A stretch of DNA of 64,000 nt from Aphanothece sp. CMT-3BRIN-NPC111 (GCA_019359765.1 JAHHGU010000012.1:1-64000), one strand, 5' to 3'. Positions 28,377 through 39,219 are shown, counted from the stretch's first letter. The notes: generated by a model not told the origin, from the letters alone. Program-made: numbers and translations.

Positions 28377-29156
28377 ATGACAGAACGTTCGCATTCGTCA
28401 AGTAGTCTGCGCCGTCAACCCAAACAGCAACGAGGTAAAGAACGAGTTGAAAAAATCTTGGATGCGGCGGCGGCAGTGTTTGACGAGGTGGGCTATGAAG
28501 CGGCGACCACTCATCTAATTGCAGCCAAAGCGGGAACGGCGATCGGCTCTGTTTACCAATTTTTTCCCGATAAAGCCGCCATTTTTAATGCGATGGAGTT
28601 ACGCCATGTCGAGCGGGTCAAAGTCATGTGGGCGAAAGTAAATACTCAAGAAATCGTCCAACTGCCGCTCCGCCAAATGATTCACGTCATTGCCAGCTCT
28701 GTCGCTGAACTATTTGAGCAGCCCGTGTCACGGGTCGTGTTTGTACAGTTTTTTGTATCGCGCCAGATTTTCCAGTCAATCGATGACAGCATGACTCAGG
28801 AAGCGATTAACTTTATGACAAATATTTTGCTTTCCCGCAACCCGGCATTAAGTGAGGCACAGTGCAGCCTGTTAGCAGAAGTGTGCGTTCATAGCAGCAA
28901 TGCGGTGATGCTGGCGGCACTTCGCAGCCCTTATCGGGAGCATAGTCAGCGATTGATTCAGCAAATTGAGGACTTGCTGGTGTCATATTTAGAGCCGTAT
29001 ATGGGGGATAGTCTGTTGAGCTATGTAATGAAAGTAATGGTATGCCCCCATTGTCAATCGCAGCAGTTATCTAAAAATGGGTATCGCCGAGGGAAGCAGT
29101 GCTATCGCTGCAAGGACTGTAGCAAACAGTTTGTGGAGAAATCGCTTGCGTATTGA
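28377..29156 (+). CDS. TetR-family regulator with C-terminal IS1-like zinc ribbon
   Basis: 259 residues. Residues 20-75 are the TetR DNA-binding domain (RVEKILDAAAAVFDEVGYEAATTHLIAAKAG, then GSVYQFFPDKAAIF). A helical ligand domain runs to about 215, which is a full TetR length. Then comes an extra domain starting near Met221: CPHC (223-226), KNGYRRGKQ, CKDC (245-248), QFVEKS. This CxxC...CxxC ribbon is the type found at the N-terminus of IS1-family InsA transposases. The fusion probably arose by insertion of an IS1-type fragment into the TetR stop region. It likely represses the divergent Rieske gene. The added ribbon could alter DNA binding or be inert. Confidence 0.8.
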   Translation: MTERSHSSSSLRRQPKQQRGKERVEKILDAAAAVFDEVGYEAATTHLIAAKAGTAIGSVYQFFPDKAAIFNAMELRHVERVKVMWAKVNTQEIVQLPLRQMIHVIASSVAELFEQPVSRVVFVQFFVSRQIFQSIDDSMTQEAINFMTNILLSRNPALSEAQCSLLAEVCVHSSNAVMLAALRSPYREHSQRLIQQIEDLLVSYLEPYMGDSLLSYVMKVMVCPHCQSQQLSKNGYRRGKQCYRCKDCSKQFVEKSLAY

Positions 29157-29290
29157 TGTTCGTTAAGACGCTCCTCAGTGGCGATCGCTACGGATGGAAA
29201 GCCAGTAGAGGCGATCGCCATACAATATATAGCTGGGTCGTCAAATCAAATAGCACCGACAGCGCTAGAATCAAAAAGCGGGGTATCCCG

Positions 29291-30178
29291 ATGCAGCAAT
29301 CTTTTGTTGAAGATCCAAGTCTGAGCGATCGCCTCTTCGATCTTTTAGAAACAGTTTTTCCAGAGATCGGATTACGACAACTTGCAAATATCGGACGGAA
29401 GCTAGGGGCACCCTGGGAGTCGGCATCAGTTCCGTTTATGAAATTTGAGGAGGGAAGGGCGTTGGCGCAGTCTATCCCTCGGATAATCGCTCACGTTGGA
29501 GTGGTGGAACTGCCACTTTGCGTCATGGGACAACCCCTGAAAGTGGGAGGTATCCATGCAGTTGCAACCCATCCTGAATTTCGCCGTCGAGGACATTATC
29601 GGGATTGTATGGAAGCTGCGCTGGAGTATTGCAAAACTCGCTATGAAACGTTGGTTCTAACTACATCTCAACCAGAGTTATATCAGCCGTTTGGTTTTCG
29701 GGTGGTGCCGGAATTTGCGTTCATGGTGCCTTGCGATCACTCAGGTCAAAAGGATAGCTTTCGCGTGCTGAACTTACAGGATGTAAATGACTGTACCCTA
29801 CTGCATCGTTTACTCGACACACGCATCCCCGTTTCTGATGTAGTGGGAGTTTACTCAGAAAAGGCAGTGTTTCTGGTTAACGAAGCCAGCCGACCACTGT
29901 ATTATGCCGAGGATCTGGATGCACTGGTGGTGATAGAGCAGGAGGACGATCGCCTGCAACTCTTTGATGTCATTGCCAATCACTCACTTTCACTTGCTGA
30001 TATTCTCAAATGCATCTCCCACCCAGTTAACGAGGTCATTCTCTACTTCAGTCCCGATCGCTTAAACGTTCAAGCTAAAGCAATACCTTATGTATTAGAC
30101 GATGCGTATTTAATGATTCGAGGTTCATTCGCTGCGGAAGGACAGCCATTTATGCTACCTCGTTCTGCACGATGCTAG
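29291..30178 (+). CDS. GNAT acetyltransferase (Eis-like)
   Basis: 295 residues from the ATG at 29291. The frame is open further upstream to 29153, but that part is HIP1-rich and not protein-like. A GNAT fold with the acetyl-CoA loop HPEFRRRGHYRDCMEAAL (R-x-x-G) and YQPFGFRVVPEF is visible; the C-terminal half (LNLQDVNDCTLLHRLLDTR) resembles the second domain of Eis-type proteins. Substrate unknown. It follows the TetR gene on the same strand but has a gap of about 130 bases, so its link to the Rieske system is uncertain. Confidence 0.75.
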   Translation: MQQSFVEDPSLSDRLFDLLETVFPEIGLRQLANIGRKLGAPWESASVPFMKFEEGRALAQSIPRIIAHVGVVELPLCVMGQPLKVGGIHAVATHPEFRRRGHYRDCMEAALEYCKTRYETLVLTTSQPELYQPFGFRVVPEFAFMVPCDHSGQKDSFRVLNLQDVNDCTLLHRLLDTRIPVSDVVGVYSEKAVFLVNEASRPLYYAEDLDALVVIEQEDDRLQLFDVIANHSLSLADILKCISHPVNEVILYFSPDRLNVQAKAIPYVLDDAYLMIRGSFAAEGQPFMLPRSARC

Positions 30179-30239
30179 TCAGTAACGATAGGATTGCTAG
30201 AAGCTAATTGCTAAAAGCTAACTGCTAATTGCTATAAAA

Positions 30240-33200
30240 ATGTTGTTACGGTTTTGGAACTCAGGCTTTCGACTAGCTGTAGTGTTACTGGGATTGTGGC
30301 TGGCTTTCGATCTAGCCTCCCACCTAGTAGCAGAGGCGCTGTGGTTTCAGGAACTTGGGTATTTGCCCGCGTTTCTGTTGCGGCTAAAAACGCAGTTGGG
30401 GTTATGGGCGATCGCATCATTCCTCACAGCTAGCTTTCTGCTGGGAAATCTAAGCTTGGCTTTTCGTCTCAAATATTCCAAACAAAGTTTAGAGTCACCT
30501 GTTATCCTTTTCCCCGATGTCAAGACAATCGATCCCCCTAACGTGCGTGGGAAATGGGGGCTAAGGTATGGTTTTACCTTGCGCTGGCTGTTACCTATCT
30601 TTTTAATACTAGGCTCCCTTGTAGGGTTGATGCTGCTGCACTATGGAAAAGTCGCTTTCGGCTTTTGGCATTCTGACTGGAGCCTTCCCAGCGTAACGCC
30701 AACGCTACCGACTTTATTGGAGCCAAGTTCAATTTGGCAGCAGTTACAGCAATTTTATCTACAGTTTCAGCCGAGTTCGAGCGAACAACAGTTAGGGCAA
30801 CTGCCAGTGCAAATTGGGCGGCTGGTTGTGTTATTGGGGATTTTGATAGCCCTGGTAGTTAACCCCCAATTCTGCTTAACTGCGATCGCATCTGCGATGA
30901 GTTTGTTCTTTGGTTTAGTGATATCTGCAAACTGGGGCAGGGTTTTGCAGTATTTCCATCCCACAACTTTTAACAGCCTCGAACCCTTATTTAAGCAAGA
31001 TATTAGCTTTTATATCTTTACCTTACCAGTATGGCAACTGCTGGAATTTTGGCTGGGAGGACTATTTCTCTATAGTCTACTGGCGGTGACGCTGATTTAT
31101 TTGCTGTCCGGAGATAGCCTGAGCCAGGGGAGGTTTCCAGGGTTTCAAGAGAGCCAGTTGCGCCACTTATATGGGCTAGGCAGCGCCTTGATGCTAGCGA
31201 TCGCACTCCGTTATTGGCTGAAGCGCTATGAATTACTATATTCCGATCGCGGCGTTACCTATGGTGCCAGTTACACCGATGTGGCGGTGCAGTTGCCCGT
31301 TTATACTGGGTTGAGTTTACTAGCAGGTGCGATCGCAATTTTTCTGCTGTGGCAGACGCTGCTATGGAACAAGAAAAGTCAAGGGTTAATTGCTGCCTTT
31401 TTAATTCTTACTGTTGCCTTTATTGCTGATTGGGCATTACCCACAGCCGTGCAACGCCTCGTTGTCCAACCGAATGAACTGGCGCGGGAAAAACCCTACA
31501 TTGAACGCAGTATTAACTTTACCAGGGCAGCTTTTGCTTTAAACAATATTGAAGTTCAAACCTTTAATCCCCAAGACCAACTTACCGCAGCTGAAATCAA
31601 AAAAAATGACCTGACTGTTAGCAATATCCGCCTCTGGGATACACTCCCCTTGCTGCAAACAAATCGTCAGCTGCAACAAATCCGACTCTACTACAAGTTT
31701 CCCGATGCAGACATTGACCGATACACTCTAAAACAAAACCTCGCTACTTCAACGACAACAAAGCGACAAGTCATCATAGCAGCAAGGGAACTAGACTACA
31801 GCGCCGTACCCCAGCAGGCTAAAACTTGGATCAACGAACACTTAACCTATACTCATGGCTATGGTTTTACCTTGAGTCCTGTTAATACCGTTGGTCCTGG
31901 AGGGCTACCCGATTACTTTGTTAAAGATATTGGGGCTGATGCAGGCAACGGCAAGGACGGGGCTTTGAGGACATCAAGCGATCGCATCCGTGCCAGTATT
32001 CCTATTGATCAGCCTCGGATTTACTACGGCGAAATCGCGGATACCTACATAATGACTGGGACTAAAGTTAAAGAGTTCGACTATCCCAGCGGCAACGACA
32101 ATTTCTATAACACCTACGATGGACGTGGTGGAGTGGAAATAGGCACTTTGTGGCATCGCTGGCTATTTGCCGCATATCTAAATGATTGGCAGATGCTGCT
32201 GACTCGGAACTTTACCCCCCAAACAAAGCTTTTATTCCGTCGCAATATCAAAGAACGAGTGCAGGCGATCGCTCCTTGGTTACGCTACGACAGCGATCCT
32301 TATCTAGTCGCTGCCAATGTACAGGAGAAAGGCGTCGGTCTGGCTTCCTCAGAATCACCAGAACCGAAAAATTATTTGTACTGGGTTGTAGATGCATACA
32401 CGACGAGCGATCGCTATCCTTATTCCGACCCAGGTAAGGAGAACACCAACTACATTCGTAATTCTGTAAAAGTCGTAATTGATGCCTATCATGGCTCAGT
32501 TGACTTTTATGTTGCCGACCCCAAAGATCCGATTATTCAGACTTGGACGACCATCTTTCCAGGGCTATTCAAACCATTGGAAGCCATGCCAGCTGGACTC
32601 TGGAGCCATATCCGGTATCCAGCAGACTTCTTCAGCATCCAATCTGAGCGTTTGCGTACTTACCACATGACCGATCCCCAGGTGTTTTACAACCGGGAAG
32701 ATCAGTGGCAGGTTCCCAACGAGATTTATGGCAGTAAATCCCAACTAGTAGAACCCTACTACCTGATCATGAAACTGCCCACCGCAGCGGCAGAAGAATT
32801 TATCCTGCTGCTTCCGTTTACGCCCACCCAACGTACTAATTTAATTGCTTGGTTAGCGGCACGTTCTGATGGGGAACAATATGGAAAGTTACTACTATAC
32901 GAGTTTCCCAAGCAGCAGCTAGTATACGGTACTGAGCAAATGGAAGCCTTGATTAACCAAGATCCAGTCATCTCCCAGCAAATTTCCTTATGGAATCGCC
33001 AGGGTTCGCGGGCAATTCAGGGAAATTTGTTGGTGATTCCGATTGAGCGATCGCTCCTCTACGTCGAACCCCTTTACCTAGAAGCCGAGCAGAATAGCCT
33101 GCCAACCCTAGTAAGGGTGATTGTCGCCTACGAAAACCGCATCGTCATGGCCGAAACGCTGGAACAAGCGCTGCAAGCAATCTTCAAGCCAGATAAATCC

Positions 33201-33254
33201 GCAACACCAGCAATTGTCCGTCCAGTAAAAGCCCTGCCTCCTCCACAAGGCTGA
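30240..33254 (+). CDS. UPF0182 family membrane protein
   Basis: 1004 residues. Seven or so membrane helices in the first 400 residues (for example [54 protein letters not shown]), then a large soluble domain of about 580 residues, likely outside the membrane. [28 protein letters not shown] and DPYLVAANV are stretches I associate with UPF0182. The family is widespread in cyanobacteria and actinobacteria; its role is unknown. A repeat block (GCTAATTGCTAAAAGC) lies immediately before the start. Confidence 0.88.
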   Translation: MLLRFWNSGFRLAVVLLGLWLAFDLASHLVAEALWFQELGYLPAFLLRLKTQLGLWAIASFLTASFLLGNLSLAFRLKYSKQSLESPVILFPDVKTIDPPNVRGKWGLRYGFTLRWLLPIFLILGSLVGLMLLHYGKVAFGFWHSDWSLPSVTPTLPTLLEPSSIWQQLQQFYLQFQPSSSEQQLGQLPVQIGRLVVLLGILIALVVNPQFCLTAIASAMSLFFGLVISANWGRVLQYFHPTTFNSLEPLFKQDISFYIFTLPVWQLLEFWLGGLFLYSLLAVTLIYLLSGDSLSQGRFPGFQESQLRHLYGLGSALMLAIALRYWLKRYELLYSDRGVTYGASYTDVAVQLPVYTGLSLLAGAIAIFLLWQTLLWNKKSQGLIAAFLILTVAFIADWALPTAVQRLVVQPNELAREKPYIERSINFTRAAFALNNIEVQTFNPQDQLTAAEIKKNDLTVSNIRLWDTLPLLQTNRQLQQIRLYYKFPDADIDRYTLKQNLATSTTTKRQVIIAARELDYSAVPQQAKTWINEHLTYTHGYGFTLSPVNTVGPGGLPDYFVKDIGADAGNGKDGALRTSSDRIRASIPIDQPRIYYGEIADTYIMTGTKVKEFDYPSGNDNFYNTYDGRGGVEIGTLWHRWLFAAYLNDWQMLLTRNFTPQTKLLFRRNIKERVQAIAPWLRYDSDPYLVAANVQEKGVGLASSESPEPKNYLYWVVDAYTTSDRYPYSDPGKENTNYIRNSVKVVIDAYHGSVDFYVADPKDPIIQTWTTIFPGLFKPLEAMPAGLWSHIRYPADFFSIQSERLRTYHMTDPQVFYNREDQWQVPNEIYGSKSQLVEPYYLIMKLPTAAAEEFILLLPFTPTQRTNLIAWLAARSDGEQYGKLLLYEFPKQQLVYGTEQMEALINQDPVISQQISLWNRQGSRAIQGNLLVIPIERSLLYVEPLYLEAEQNSLPTLVRVIVAYENRIVMAETLEQALQAIFKPDKSATPAIVRPVKALPPPQG

Positions 33255-33387
33255 TTAATCAGCGCTTAGAACTGATGTATTAATATAAATAGAATACTTT
33301 TTATTCTTGTGAAAAAATGTAAGTAAGGTAAATCAAAACTTCCAAGCTAGCAGTAACCTATTATTAGCCAGTGTATTTTATAGAGCC

Positions 33388-34254
33388 ATGAAAATGCAAT
33401 CGTTATCTCTTTTTAATGAAGTAGTTACAGCCTTAGAGCAGCATGAAAATTCAGTGCGTATTAAAAAGCTAATGTGGTGTATATGCAACCAAGTTTGGGA
33501 GAACGATCCTAACAGGCTTAATGAATTAAACGTAAAAGATTTGATTCAAGACTTACGCCAAATAAATCCGACTTTGGAAGATTTAAAGGCATCTTTATTT
33601 AAAGTAGTTAAAACTTTAAATAAGCCTGCTGAATATTCCTTGGTAGCTAAAACAATTTTTAGTAATGTAGGAAGACTATATCCTGAATTTCAAAAATTAA
33701 ATCAAACCAGAGCCAGCCGGGATAATGAATCTTTTTCAACAGTATCGTCGGCTAGCCAACAACCATCTGCCTCCAAACCCGCATCTAAGCCGAACGAGCA
33801 AAGACGAGCCTACGATCCGTTTGCTGCGCGGCTGGAAATCATGAGTTATACCAACCCACTACGGGCTAAAATAGTTTTATTTTCGACCCTTTATCACTCT
33901 TTTGATTATAGTAACCAAGACTGGTTAAACCTGAGGGCACACGAACTTGATGATTTGTTGCAAAGCCTATTTCGTGCCTGCAAAAGTTTTGCAGAGCTTG
34001 AGTCTCACCTACATAATACTGCGAGGAGGCTTAAAGAACCAGGGGAAAATACTAAAGCAGCAAAGGCAATTCTCCAAGCTCTGAAACCTTTCTATACCTT
34101 GGCACAAGTGGGTGTAAATCAAGCCCAAACGCTCGGTAGTAATAATAATGATGAAATGATAACAGCGCTCAATATGAATGAACCAAATAGCCTAAATCAG
34201 ACCAGTGTTGAGTACGATGATAACGATTATACCTGTCAGTTTTTACCCTCTTAA
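33388..34254 (+). CDS. Hypothetical protein with an internal duplication
   Basis: 288 residues, not recognised. Two similar helical modules are visible, at about 23-95 and 157-227. Each has a segment that aligns by eye: LNVKDLIQDLRQINPTLEDL against LRAHELDDLLQSLFRACKSF, then LFKVVKTLNKPAEYSLVAK against LHNTARRLKEPGENTKAAK. A Ser/Pro/Ala-rich linker joins them (SSASQQPSASKPASKP). The acidic tail ends VEYDDNDYTCQFLPS. Soluble, all-helical; possibly a scaffold. No known partner genes nearby. Confidence 0.6.
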   Translation: MKMQSLSLFNEVVTALEQHENSVRIKKLMWCICNQVWENDPNRLNELNVKDLIQDLRQINPTLEDLKASLFKVVKTLNKPAEYSLVAKTIFSNVGRLYPEFQKLNQTRASRDNESFSTVSSASQQPSASKPASKPNEQRRAYDPFAARLEIMSYTNPLRAKIVLFSTLYHSFDYSNQDWLNLRAHELDDLLQSLFRACKSFAELESHLHNTARRLKEPGENTKAAKAILQALKPFYTLAQVGVNQAQTLGSNNNDEMITALNMNEPNSLNQTSVEYDDNDYTCQFLPS

Positions 34255-34612
34255 ATAAAAATATATGTAACAATTAATAATTTATGGGAATATAAAAGCA
34301 CCATAAGCAACAGCCGTCGTTATGAACCACAGTATTGTTTACTTCCTGTGTCATTTGATTGAGAGCAAACGTTTTCAATAAAGTAGCTTCAGATAATTAA
34401 TAACGCGCTCCACGTTCTGACCACAAACAAAAAGGTTTTAAACCTCCAAGTTTCATTTATGAAAACAAAAGAATTGATTCAGTATTGCTAGCCGCCTACT
34501 GACCGTCTGGGGGACAATTACATTATCCTGGCATCCAAAATATTTGCATCGAATGAGCGCTACTGAGCTTTGATAAATTTAGGAAAATTACCCTGGTTGA
34601 GAGGTTAAGAAT
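34255..34612. other. Intergenic region, about 360 bases
   Basis: AT-rich spacer upstream of the pentapeptide-repeat gene, whose AGAGG ribosome site is at about 34600. No gene, RNA or repeat recognised. Confidence 0.4.
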
Positions 34613-35605
34613 ATGGATGCTAATGAACTTATTGAGCGATATGCGGCGGGAGAAAAAGACTTTAGCGGTGCAAACCTCAGTGGTATCAACCTGTTTGGTG
34701 CGGACTTGATTGGTGTAGGTCTGATTGAGGCAGACTTGCATGGTACAACCTTAATTTTTGCATACCTCAATCGGGCAAAGCTGGTTAAAGCTAATCTAAT
34801 TGCTACAAAGCTGAGCGGCGCCAGCCTAGCCCAGGCTGATTTGCGCGGTGCCAAGCTGCACGATGCAGATCTGCATGGTGCAACTCTACAGGGTGCCGAT
34901 ATGCGTGGTGCAGATATAACTTTGGCAAATCTGCTAGATGCAAACCTGATGGATGCAGATCTGCGTAATGTGAATCTGAGTGGTGCCAATCTCACAGGTG
35001 CATGCCTGCGTGGTGCCAACCTGCGTGAGGAGAAGAGAGTTTATAATTCGAGTCTGCGTGGTGCCAACCTGCGTAAGGCTGACCTGCGTGGTGCAAATTT
35101 CACGGGTGCAGATATGGCTAGGGTTGACCTGAGTGGTGCCAACTTGAGTAATGCCAATCTGCGTGATACAGACTTAAGGGGTGCTAATCTGAGCGGGGCT
35201 AACCTGATGGGGGCATTTCTAAGTGATGCCAAACTCAATGAAGCAAATCTGCGTGGTGCCAACCTGACTAATGCCAAGCTAGAGCGGGTCGTACTTATTG
35301 GTGCAGATATGGTTAGTGTCAACTTGAGTGGGGCACTAATGCCTGATATCAAGCTAGGTAAGGCTAATCTGAGTAATGCTAACCTGAGTGGTGCCAGGCT
35401 AAATAGATCTGATTTAAGTCGGGCGAATCTGTGTGGGGCTAACCTAACTGATGTAGATTTGATTGATGCCTACCTTGCTAGGACAGACTTAGCAGATGCC
35501 AACCTGACTAATGCAAACCTCGCCAGGGCAGAACTGAGTAGTGCCAATCTCACGGGTGCAAACCTACGTCACGCCACAATGCCTGATGGAAAAATTAACG
35601 ACTAG
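34613..35605 (+). CDS. Pentapeptide-repeat protein
   Basis: 330 residues. After a short helical start (MDANELIERYAAGEKDF), residues 20-325 are almost entirely A(D/N)Lxx pentapeptides (GANLSGINLFGADLIGVG...), which fold as a right-handed quadrilateral beta-helix. A short non-repeat insertion (REEKRVYNSS) interrupts the array at about residue 138-147. The family is expanded in cyanobacteria, mostly of unknown function; some members bind DNA gyrase, but nothing here shows that. No signal peptide, so cytoplasmic. The reverse strand contains long open frames that are shadows of the repeats. Confidence 0.9.
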   Translation: MDANELIERYAAGEKDFSGANLSGINLFGADLIGVGLIEADLHGTTLIFAYLNRAKLVKANLIATKLSGASLAQADLRGAKLHDADLHGATLQGADMRGADITLANLLDANLMDADLRNVNLSGANLTGACLRGANLREEKRVYNSSLRGANLRKADLRGANFTGADMARVDLSGANLSNANLRDTDLRGANLSGANLMGAFLSDAKLNEANLRGANLTNAKLERVVLIGADMVSVNLSGALMPDIKLGKANLSNANLSGARLNRSDLSRANLCGANLTDVDLIDAYLARTDLADANLTNANLARAELSSANLTGANLRHATMPDGKIND

Positions 35606-35660
35606 AATTAAAAGTTTTGAGTTTTGAGTTGAAATCCCCATCAAAACTCTATAAAAGTCA

Positions 35661-36851
35661 TTAGCGCAGTGCCCAAGCTAGGAAACGTTCAGTGTAGTAA
35701 AGCGCTAGCTGATTGCTGGGCCCCTGAAATATAGCGTCGAAAGCATGTTCAGCCCAAGGAATTTCCAGCAGAACAGCAGTATTACCGATCGCACGCAGAC
35801 GTTTATACATTTGCTGGGCATATTTAAATTGCACTACACTATCGCGGCTTCCATGCACTAATAAGGTTGGCGGTAGTGGGCGCTTTACATAGCTGATGGG
35901 CGAGGCAACACGATACAGATCTGGTAGTTTGTCTGGGGAACCGCCCAGGAATGCTTCTAGGACAGCTCGTGTATCTATAGGATCGGGGAATGGGGGATGG
36001 GCATAGCCTTCAGTAAGGTTAACTGGGCCGTAGTAGCTGACCACTGCTCGGACAGGCAGTGCATCAGGCTGATAAGCTGCCAGCATCGCTAAATGCGCCC
36101 CAGCGGAACGTCCTAGCAAAACCATCCGTTCTAGGTCAGCCTCATACTCAGCCCCATGCTGGCGGATAAATTCCAGTGCTGTACGCACATCCTCAAGCTG
36201 GGCTGGGAAACGATGCCAAGGCGTATGTCGATAATCAATTGCGAAGACAGTATATCCCCGCGCCGCCATATAGCGGTTAAAATTAGCGTTGTTTGCGGGG
36301 TTGCCGCTTCGCCAAGCTCCCCCGTAGATAACAACTAGCGCTGGATACTTTCCTACCTGGGGTGGTCGGTAGATATCCATGCTCAGAGGAACACCTTCCG
36401 CAATTGCAAAGCGGATGCCAGATGTGTAGCGGCTTTCACTGGGATCAATGCCTCTAAAGGCATCAGCCAGGACAAACGGCTGCGATCGCCAAGTGCGATC
36501 CCGTGGAATAGGCGCTATATACTCTCTACCTAGAGCCTCACCTATCGCCACCTGCATACGCTGCTGAGTTCCTGGCAGCTGCACCAGTGGCAAGGCACTC
36601 AAAAACAGTCCTAGCAAGCTAGCACCCAAAGCTAAACGCCGTAACTTAGTGCGTCGCATCCCGACTAATACCACCAGACTCGTAACGCCGTTTAACACCA
36701 GTAGCCAGTGGCAAACTTCCGGCGCACCTACTCCTAAAGTAAGCAGAAACATAGTTGGAGCCGGAATAATAATCCAACTACTGAGAAAAAGACCAATGCC
36801 ACTCAGGAGCAATACTAACGATTGGAGCGCGATCCTAAGTTGATGAGGCAT
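35661..36851 (-). CDS. Membrane-anchored alpha/beta hydrolase (esterase/lipase)
   Basis: 396 residues. Three hydrophobic N-terminal segments (about 9-30, 32-60 and 68-92) anchor it, then an alpha/beta hydrolase domain from about 125. Oxyanion loop VVIYGGAWRSG (HGG-like), nucleophile Ser in LLGRSAGAH, acid Asp in LLVHGSRDSVV and His in WAEHAFDA are all present, so it should be active. The pattern is that of the BD-FAE/carboxylesterase group acting on small acyl esters. Substrate unknown. A MITE-like repeat separates it from galE. Confidence 0.8.
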   Translation of the reverse strand: MPHQLRIALQSLVLLLSGIGLFLSSWIIIPAPTMFLLTLGVGAPEVCHWLLVLNGVTSLVVLVGMRRTKLRRLALGASLLGLFLSALPLVQLPGTQQRMQVAIGEALGREYIAPIPRDRTWRSQPFVLADAFRGIDPSESRYTSGIRFAIAEGVPLSMDIYRPPQVGKYPALVVIYGGAWRSGNPANNANFNRYMAARGYTVFAIDYRHTPWHRFPAQLEDVRTALEFIRQHGAEYEADLERMVLLGRSAGAHLAMLAAYQPDALPVRAVVSYYGPVNLTEGYAHPPFPDPIDTRAVLEAFLGGSPDKLPDLYRVASPISYVKRPLPPTLLVHGSRDSVVQFKYAQQMYKRLRAIGNTAVLLEIPWAEHAFDAIFQGPSNQLALYYTERFLAWALR

Positions 36852-36859
36852 GGTTTAAG

Positions 36860-36968
36860 CCTATCTGAAAAGCCGATTAAAGATGTTTTTACCGCAGATG
36901 AAAGCAGATAGACGCAGATAAACGCAGATATTTACTTTCATAAAACTATTTTTCTGATAGGCTCTAAG
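36860..36968 (+). repeat. MITE-like element (CCTATCTGAAAAG family), short copy
   Basis: Starts CCTATCTGAAAAGCCGATTA and ends near CTGATAGGCT. The first 35 or so bases match 43331-43366 closely (same orientation), and the following AGCAGATA/ACGCAGATA words also recur there. No coding capacity. Confidence 0.65.
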
Positions 36969-36976
36969 TGGCTCAT

Positions 36977-37987
36977 TTAGGCTAAAGATTGGCAATGCCG
37001 CTGTTGATGCCACTGCCATGCATGTGACAAAATCTCACTGAGATCTGAATATTGGGGTTGCCAACCTAAAGTTTTTCTGGCTTTGTCGCTACTGCCAACA
37101 AGGACGGGTGGATCGCCAGGACGGCGATCGCATTCCACCGTTTTGATTTCTCGCCCTGTGACTGCCGTGGCCGTCTCAATCACTTCTTTGACTGAGAAGC
37201 CACTACCATTACCTAAGTTAAACACTTCAGTATCCCCACCCTGCAACAAATATTCCAACCCTAAAACATGGGCTACTGCTAAGTCAGAAACATGAATATA
37301 GTCCCGAATACAAGTACCGTCAGTCGTGGGGTAGTCCGTGCCGAAAATAGAGACAGATTCTCGCAAACCCAAGGCAGTCATTAGCACCAGGGGGATGAGG
37401 TGCGTTTCTGGCGCGTGATCCTCTCCCAGCAACCCGGTGGGATCAGCACCTGCGGCGTTAAAGTACCGGAAACGGACAGACTTGAAACCGTAGGCAACAT
37501 CAAAATCAGATAAAATCCGTTCCACCATCAACTTACTTGCCCCATACGGATTAATCGGGTTTTGGGGATGATCTTCGGGAATGGGAACAGCTTTGGGTAC
37601 ACCATAGGTGGCGCAAGTCGAAGAAAATACAAATTTCTTCACAGAAGCTGCCATCATAGCTTCTAAGAGCGTCAGGGTGCCTAGGACATTGTTACGGTAG
37701 TACTTGGCAGGATCTGTAACAGATTCACCTACATAGGCATAGGCGGCAAAGTGCATGACCGCAGTAATATTGTGTGTTGAAAATAGGCGATCCAGTAAAG
37801 CGCGATCGCTTGTATCACCGACAACTAACTCTACCTGTAAAACCTTCTCTACCAAGTCTCGATGCCCATAAACCAAGTTGTCCAAAACAACAACTTCATA
37901 GCCTGCTCTTTTCAGTGCTAATACAGCTTGGGAGCCAATATATCCAGCACCGCCTGTAACTAAAATAGCTGCTTTAACTTGCGACAT
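36977..37987 (-). CDS. galE: UDP-glucose 4-epimerase
   Basis: 336 residues from the ATG at 37987. A further upstream frame is open, but this start gives the usual GalE length and has AAGAGAAAA before it. SDR-fold nucleotide-sugar enzyme: NAD loop VTGGAGYIGS, catalytic Tyr-x3-Lys in NPYGASKLM, SSTCATYG, and FRYFNAAGADPTG and GTCIRDYIHVSDLA, all GalE hallmarks. It interconverts UDP-glucose and UDP-galactose for polysaccharide and galactolipid supply. No other sugar-nucleotide genes are adjacent. Confidence 0.92.
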   Translation of the reverse strand: MSQVKAAILVTGGAGYIGSQAVLALKRAGYEVVVLDNLVYGHRDLVEKVLQVELVVGDTSDRALLDRLFSTHNITAVMHFAAYAYVGESVTDPAKYYRNNVLGTLTLLEAMMAASVKKFVFSSTCATYGVPKAVPIPEDHPQNPINPYGASKLMVERILSDFDVAYGFKSVRFRYFNAAGADPTGLLGEDHAPETHLIPLVLMTALGLRESVSIFGTDYPTTDGTCIRDYIHVSDLAVAHVLGLEYLLQGGDTEVFNLGNGSGFSVKEVIETATAVTGREIKTVECDRRPGDPPVLVGSSDKARKTLGWQPQYSDLSEILSHAWQWHQQRHCQSLA

Positions 37988-38035
37988 TTTTCTCTTAATT
38001 TCAGCGTTGCCTAATTTAGTCTTGTCTCTGATCAA

Positions 38036-38445
38036 CTATCTTAAAGCGATAGTTTTAATATTATAAATATATACAATTAATTTGGTTACGTTCTTTATCC
38101 GTAAAATGCTAGTCATATACATAGCCGTAGTCAGATGAATATAATCTTGACAACTAAAATTCCCCACTTAAGCTATATGGCTTCCCATTGGCTGAATGTT
38201 CAAGTTTGATTGGCGCTTCCGTGTTCATGCGATTGACGTTGCTCATTTATTAAAGCTTTTGTATATAAGGTTGAAGTAAACCGGGAAAATGAAAGTTTTG
38301 TTGGGATTGTTATTAGTAGGGGCAGCGCCGTGCCCCTACTAATATTATCTTGTTTTCTTTAGTGAGCTAAAGTTCTCATAGCTCTATTATGAAGAAATGA
38401 TAAAATCATAGTGTCGGTAGCCTAATCTAAATCAGCGGTATTATA
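38036..38445. other. Intergenic region with a 13-pair hairpin
   Basis: About 410 bases between divergent galE and the gloB-like gene. At 38312-38343 ATTAGTAGGGGCA pairs with TGCCCCTACTAAT around a GCGCCG loop. The core of the same palindrome (GGGGCA...TGCC) recurs near 39823, so it is a dispersed repeat rather than a gene-specific terminator. Nothing else seen. Confidence 0.55.
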
Positions 38446-39219
38446 ATGGATATTTACCAATTACCAGCGCTTTCTGACAACTATATCTTTTTGCTGCATG
38501 ACCCTCAACAGAAAATAGCAGCGGTTGTAGACCCAGGAACAGCGCAGCCAGTTAGACAAAAACTCCAAGAATTAAAAGCAGAGCTAGTCGCGATTTTCAA
38601 TACTCATCATCACCACGATCATGTAGGCGGGAATAGCGCACTAATGAAACAATTTCCGAAAATTTGTATATATGGGGGAAGCGAGGATAAAGGCAGAATT
38701 CCTGGGCAACAGGTATTTTTGCAGTCAGGCGATCGCGTTCAGTTTGCTGGTAGAATTGGTGAAGTCTTATTTGTTCCTGGGCATACCCGCGCTCATATTG
38801 CCTACTACTTTCCCCCAACAGCTGAGGGTGAGACGGGAGAATTATTCTGTGGTGACACTTTGTTTGCGGGTGGCTGCGGCAGGCTGTTTGAAGGCTCACC
38901 GACTCAGATGGTGACATCACTCACTAAGCTGCGGGCTTTACCAGATAATACGCGCGTTTGGTGTGCTCATGAATATACGCTGAAGAATCTCCAATTCGCT
39001 CTCACAGTAGATCCAGACAACCAAGACTTACAAGCCAGGTTTGCTGAAGTGAAGGCACTCCGCAGTCGGTCGCAAGCAACAGTGCCATCAATGCTAGGTA
39101 TGGAAAAGCGCACCAATCCATTTGTGCGTTGGGATCAACAGGCGCTACAATCAGCAGTGAAAAGCCTTGACCCAGTGCAGAGTTTTGCGCGGCTGCGAGG
39201 AATGAAGGATCAATTTTAA
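38446..39219 (+). CDS. gloB: Hydroxyacylglutathione hydrolase (glyoxalase II)
   Basis: 257 residues. Metallo-beta-lactamase fold with the metal motif [11 protein letters not shown] (THxHxDH), further ligands in [26 protein letters not shown] and [13 protein letters not shown]. The C-terminal domain (NPFVRW) is typical of GloB. It hydrolyses S-lactoylglutathione in methylglyoxal detoxification. Length matches the family. It lies just before rplI; cotranscription is possible but unproven. Confidence 0.93.
   Translation: MDIYQLPALSDNYIFLLHDPQQKIAAVVDPGTAQPVRQKLQELKAELVAIFNTHHHHDHVGGNSALMKQFPKICIYGGSEDKGRIPGQQVFLQSGDRVQFAGRIGEVLFVPGHTRAHIAYYFPPTAEGETGELFCGDTLFAGGCGRLFEGSPTQMVTSLTKLRALPDNTRVWCAHEYTLKNLQFALTVDPDNQDLQARFAEVKALRSRSQATVPSMLGMEKRTNPFVRWDQQALQSAVKSLDPVQSFARLRGMKDQF

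Noticed and set aside
34588..35352. Open frames on the minus strand opposite the pentapeptide gene
   Set aside because: They mirror the five-codon periodicity of the real gene and have no independent signature.
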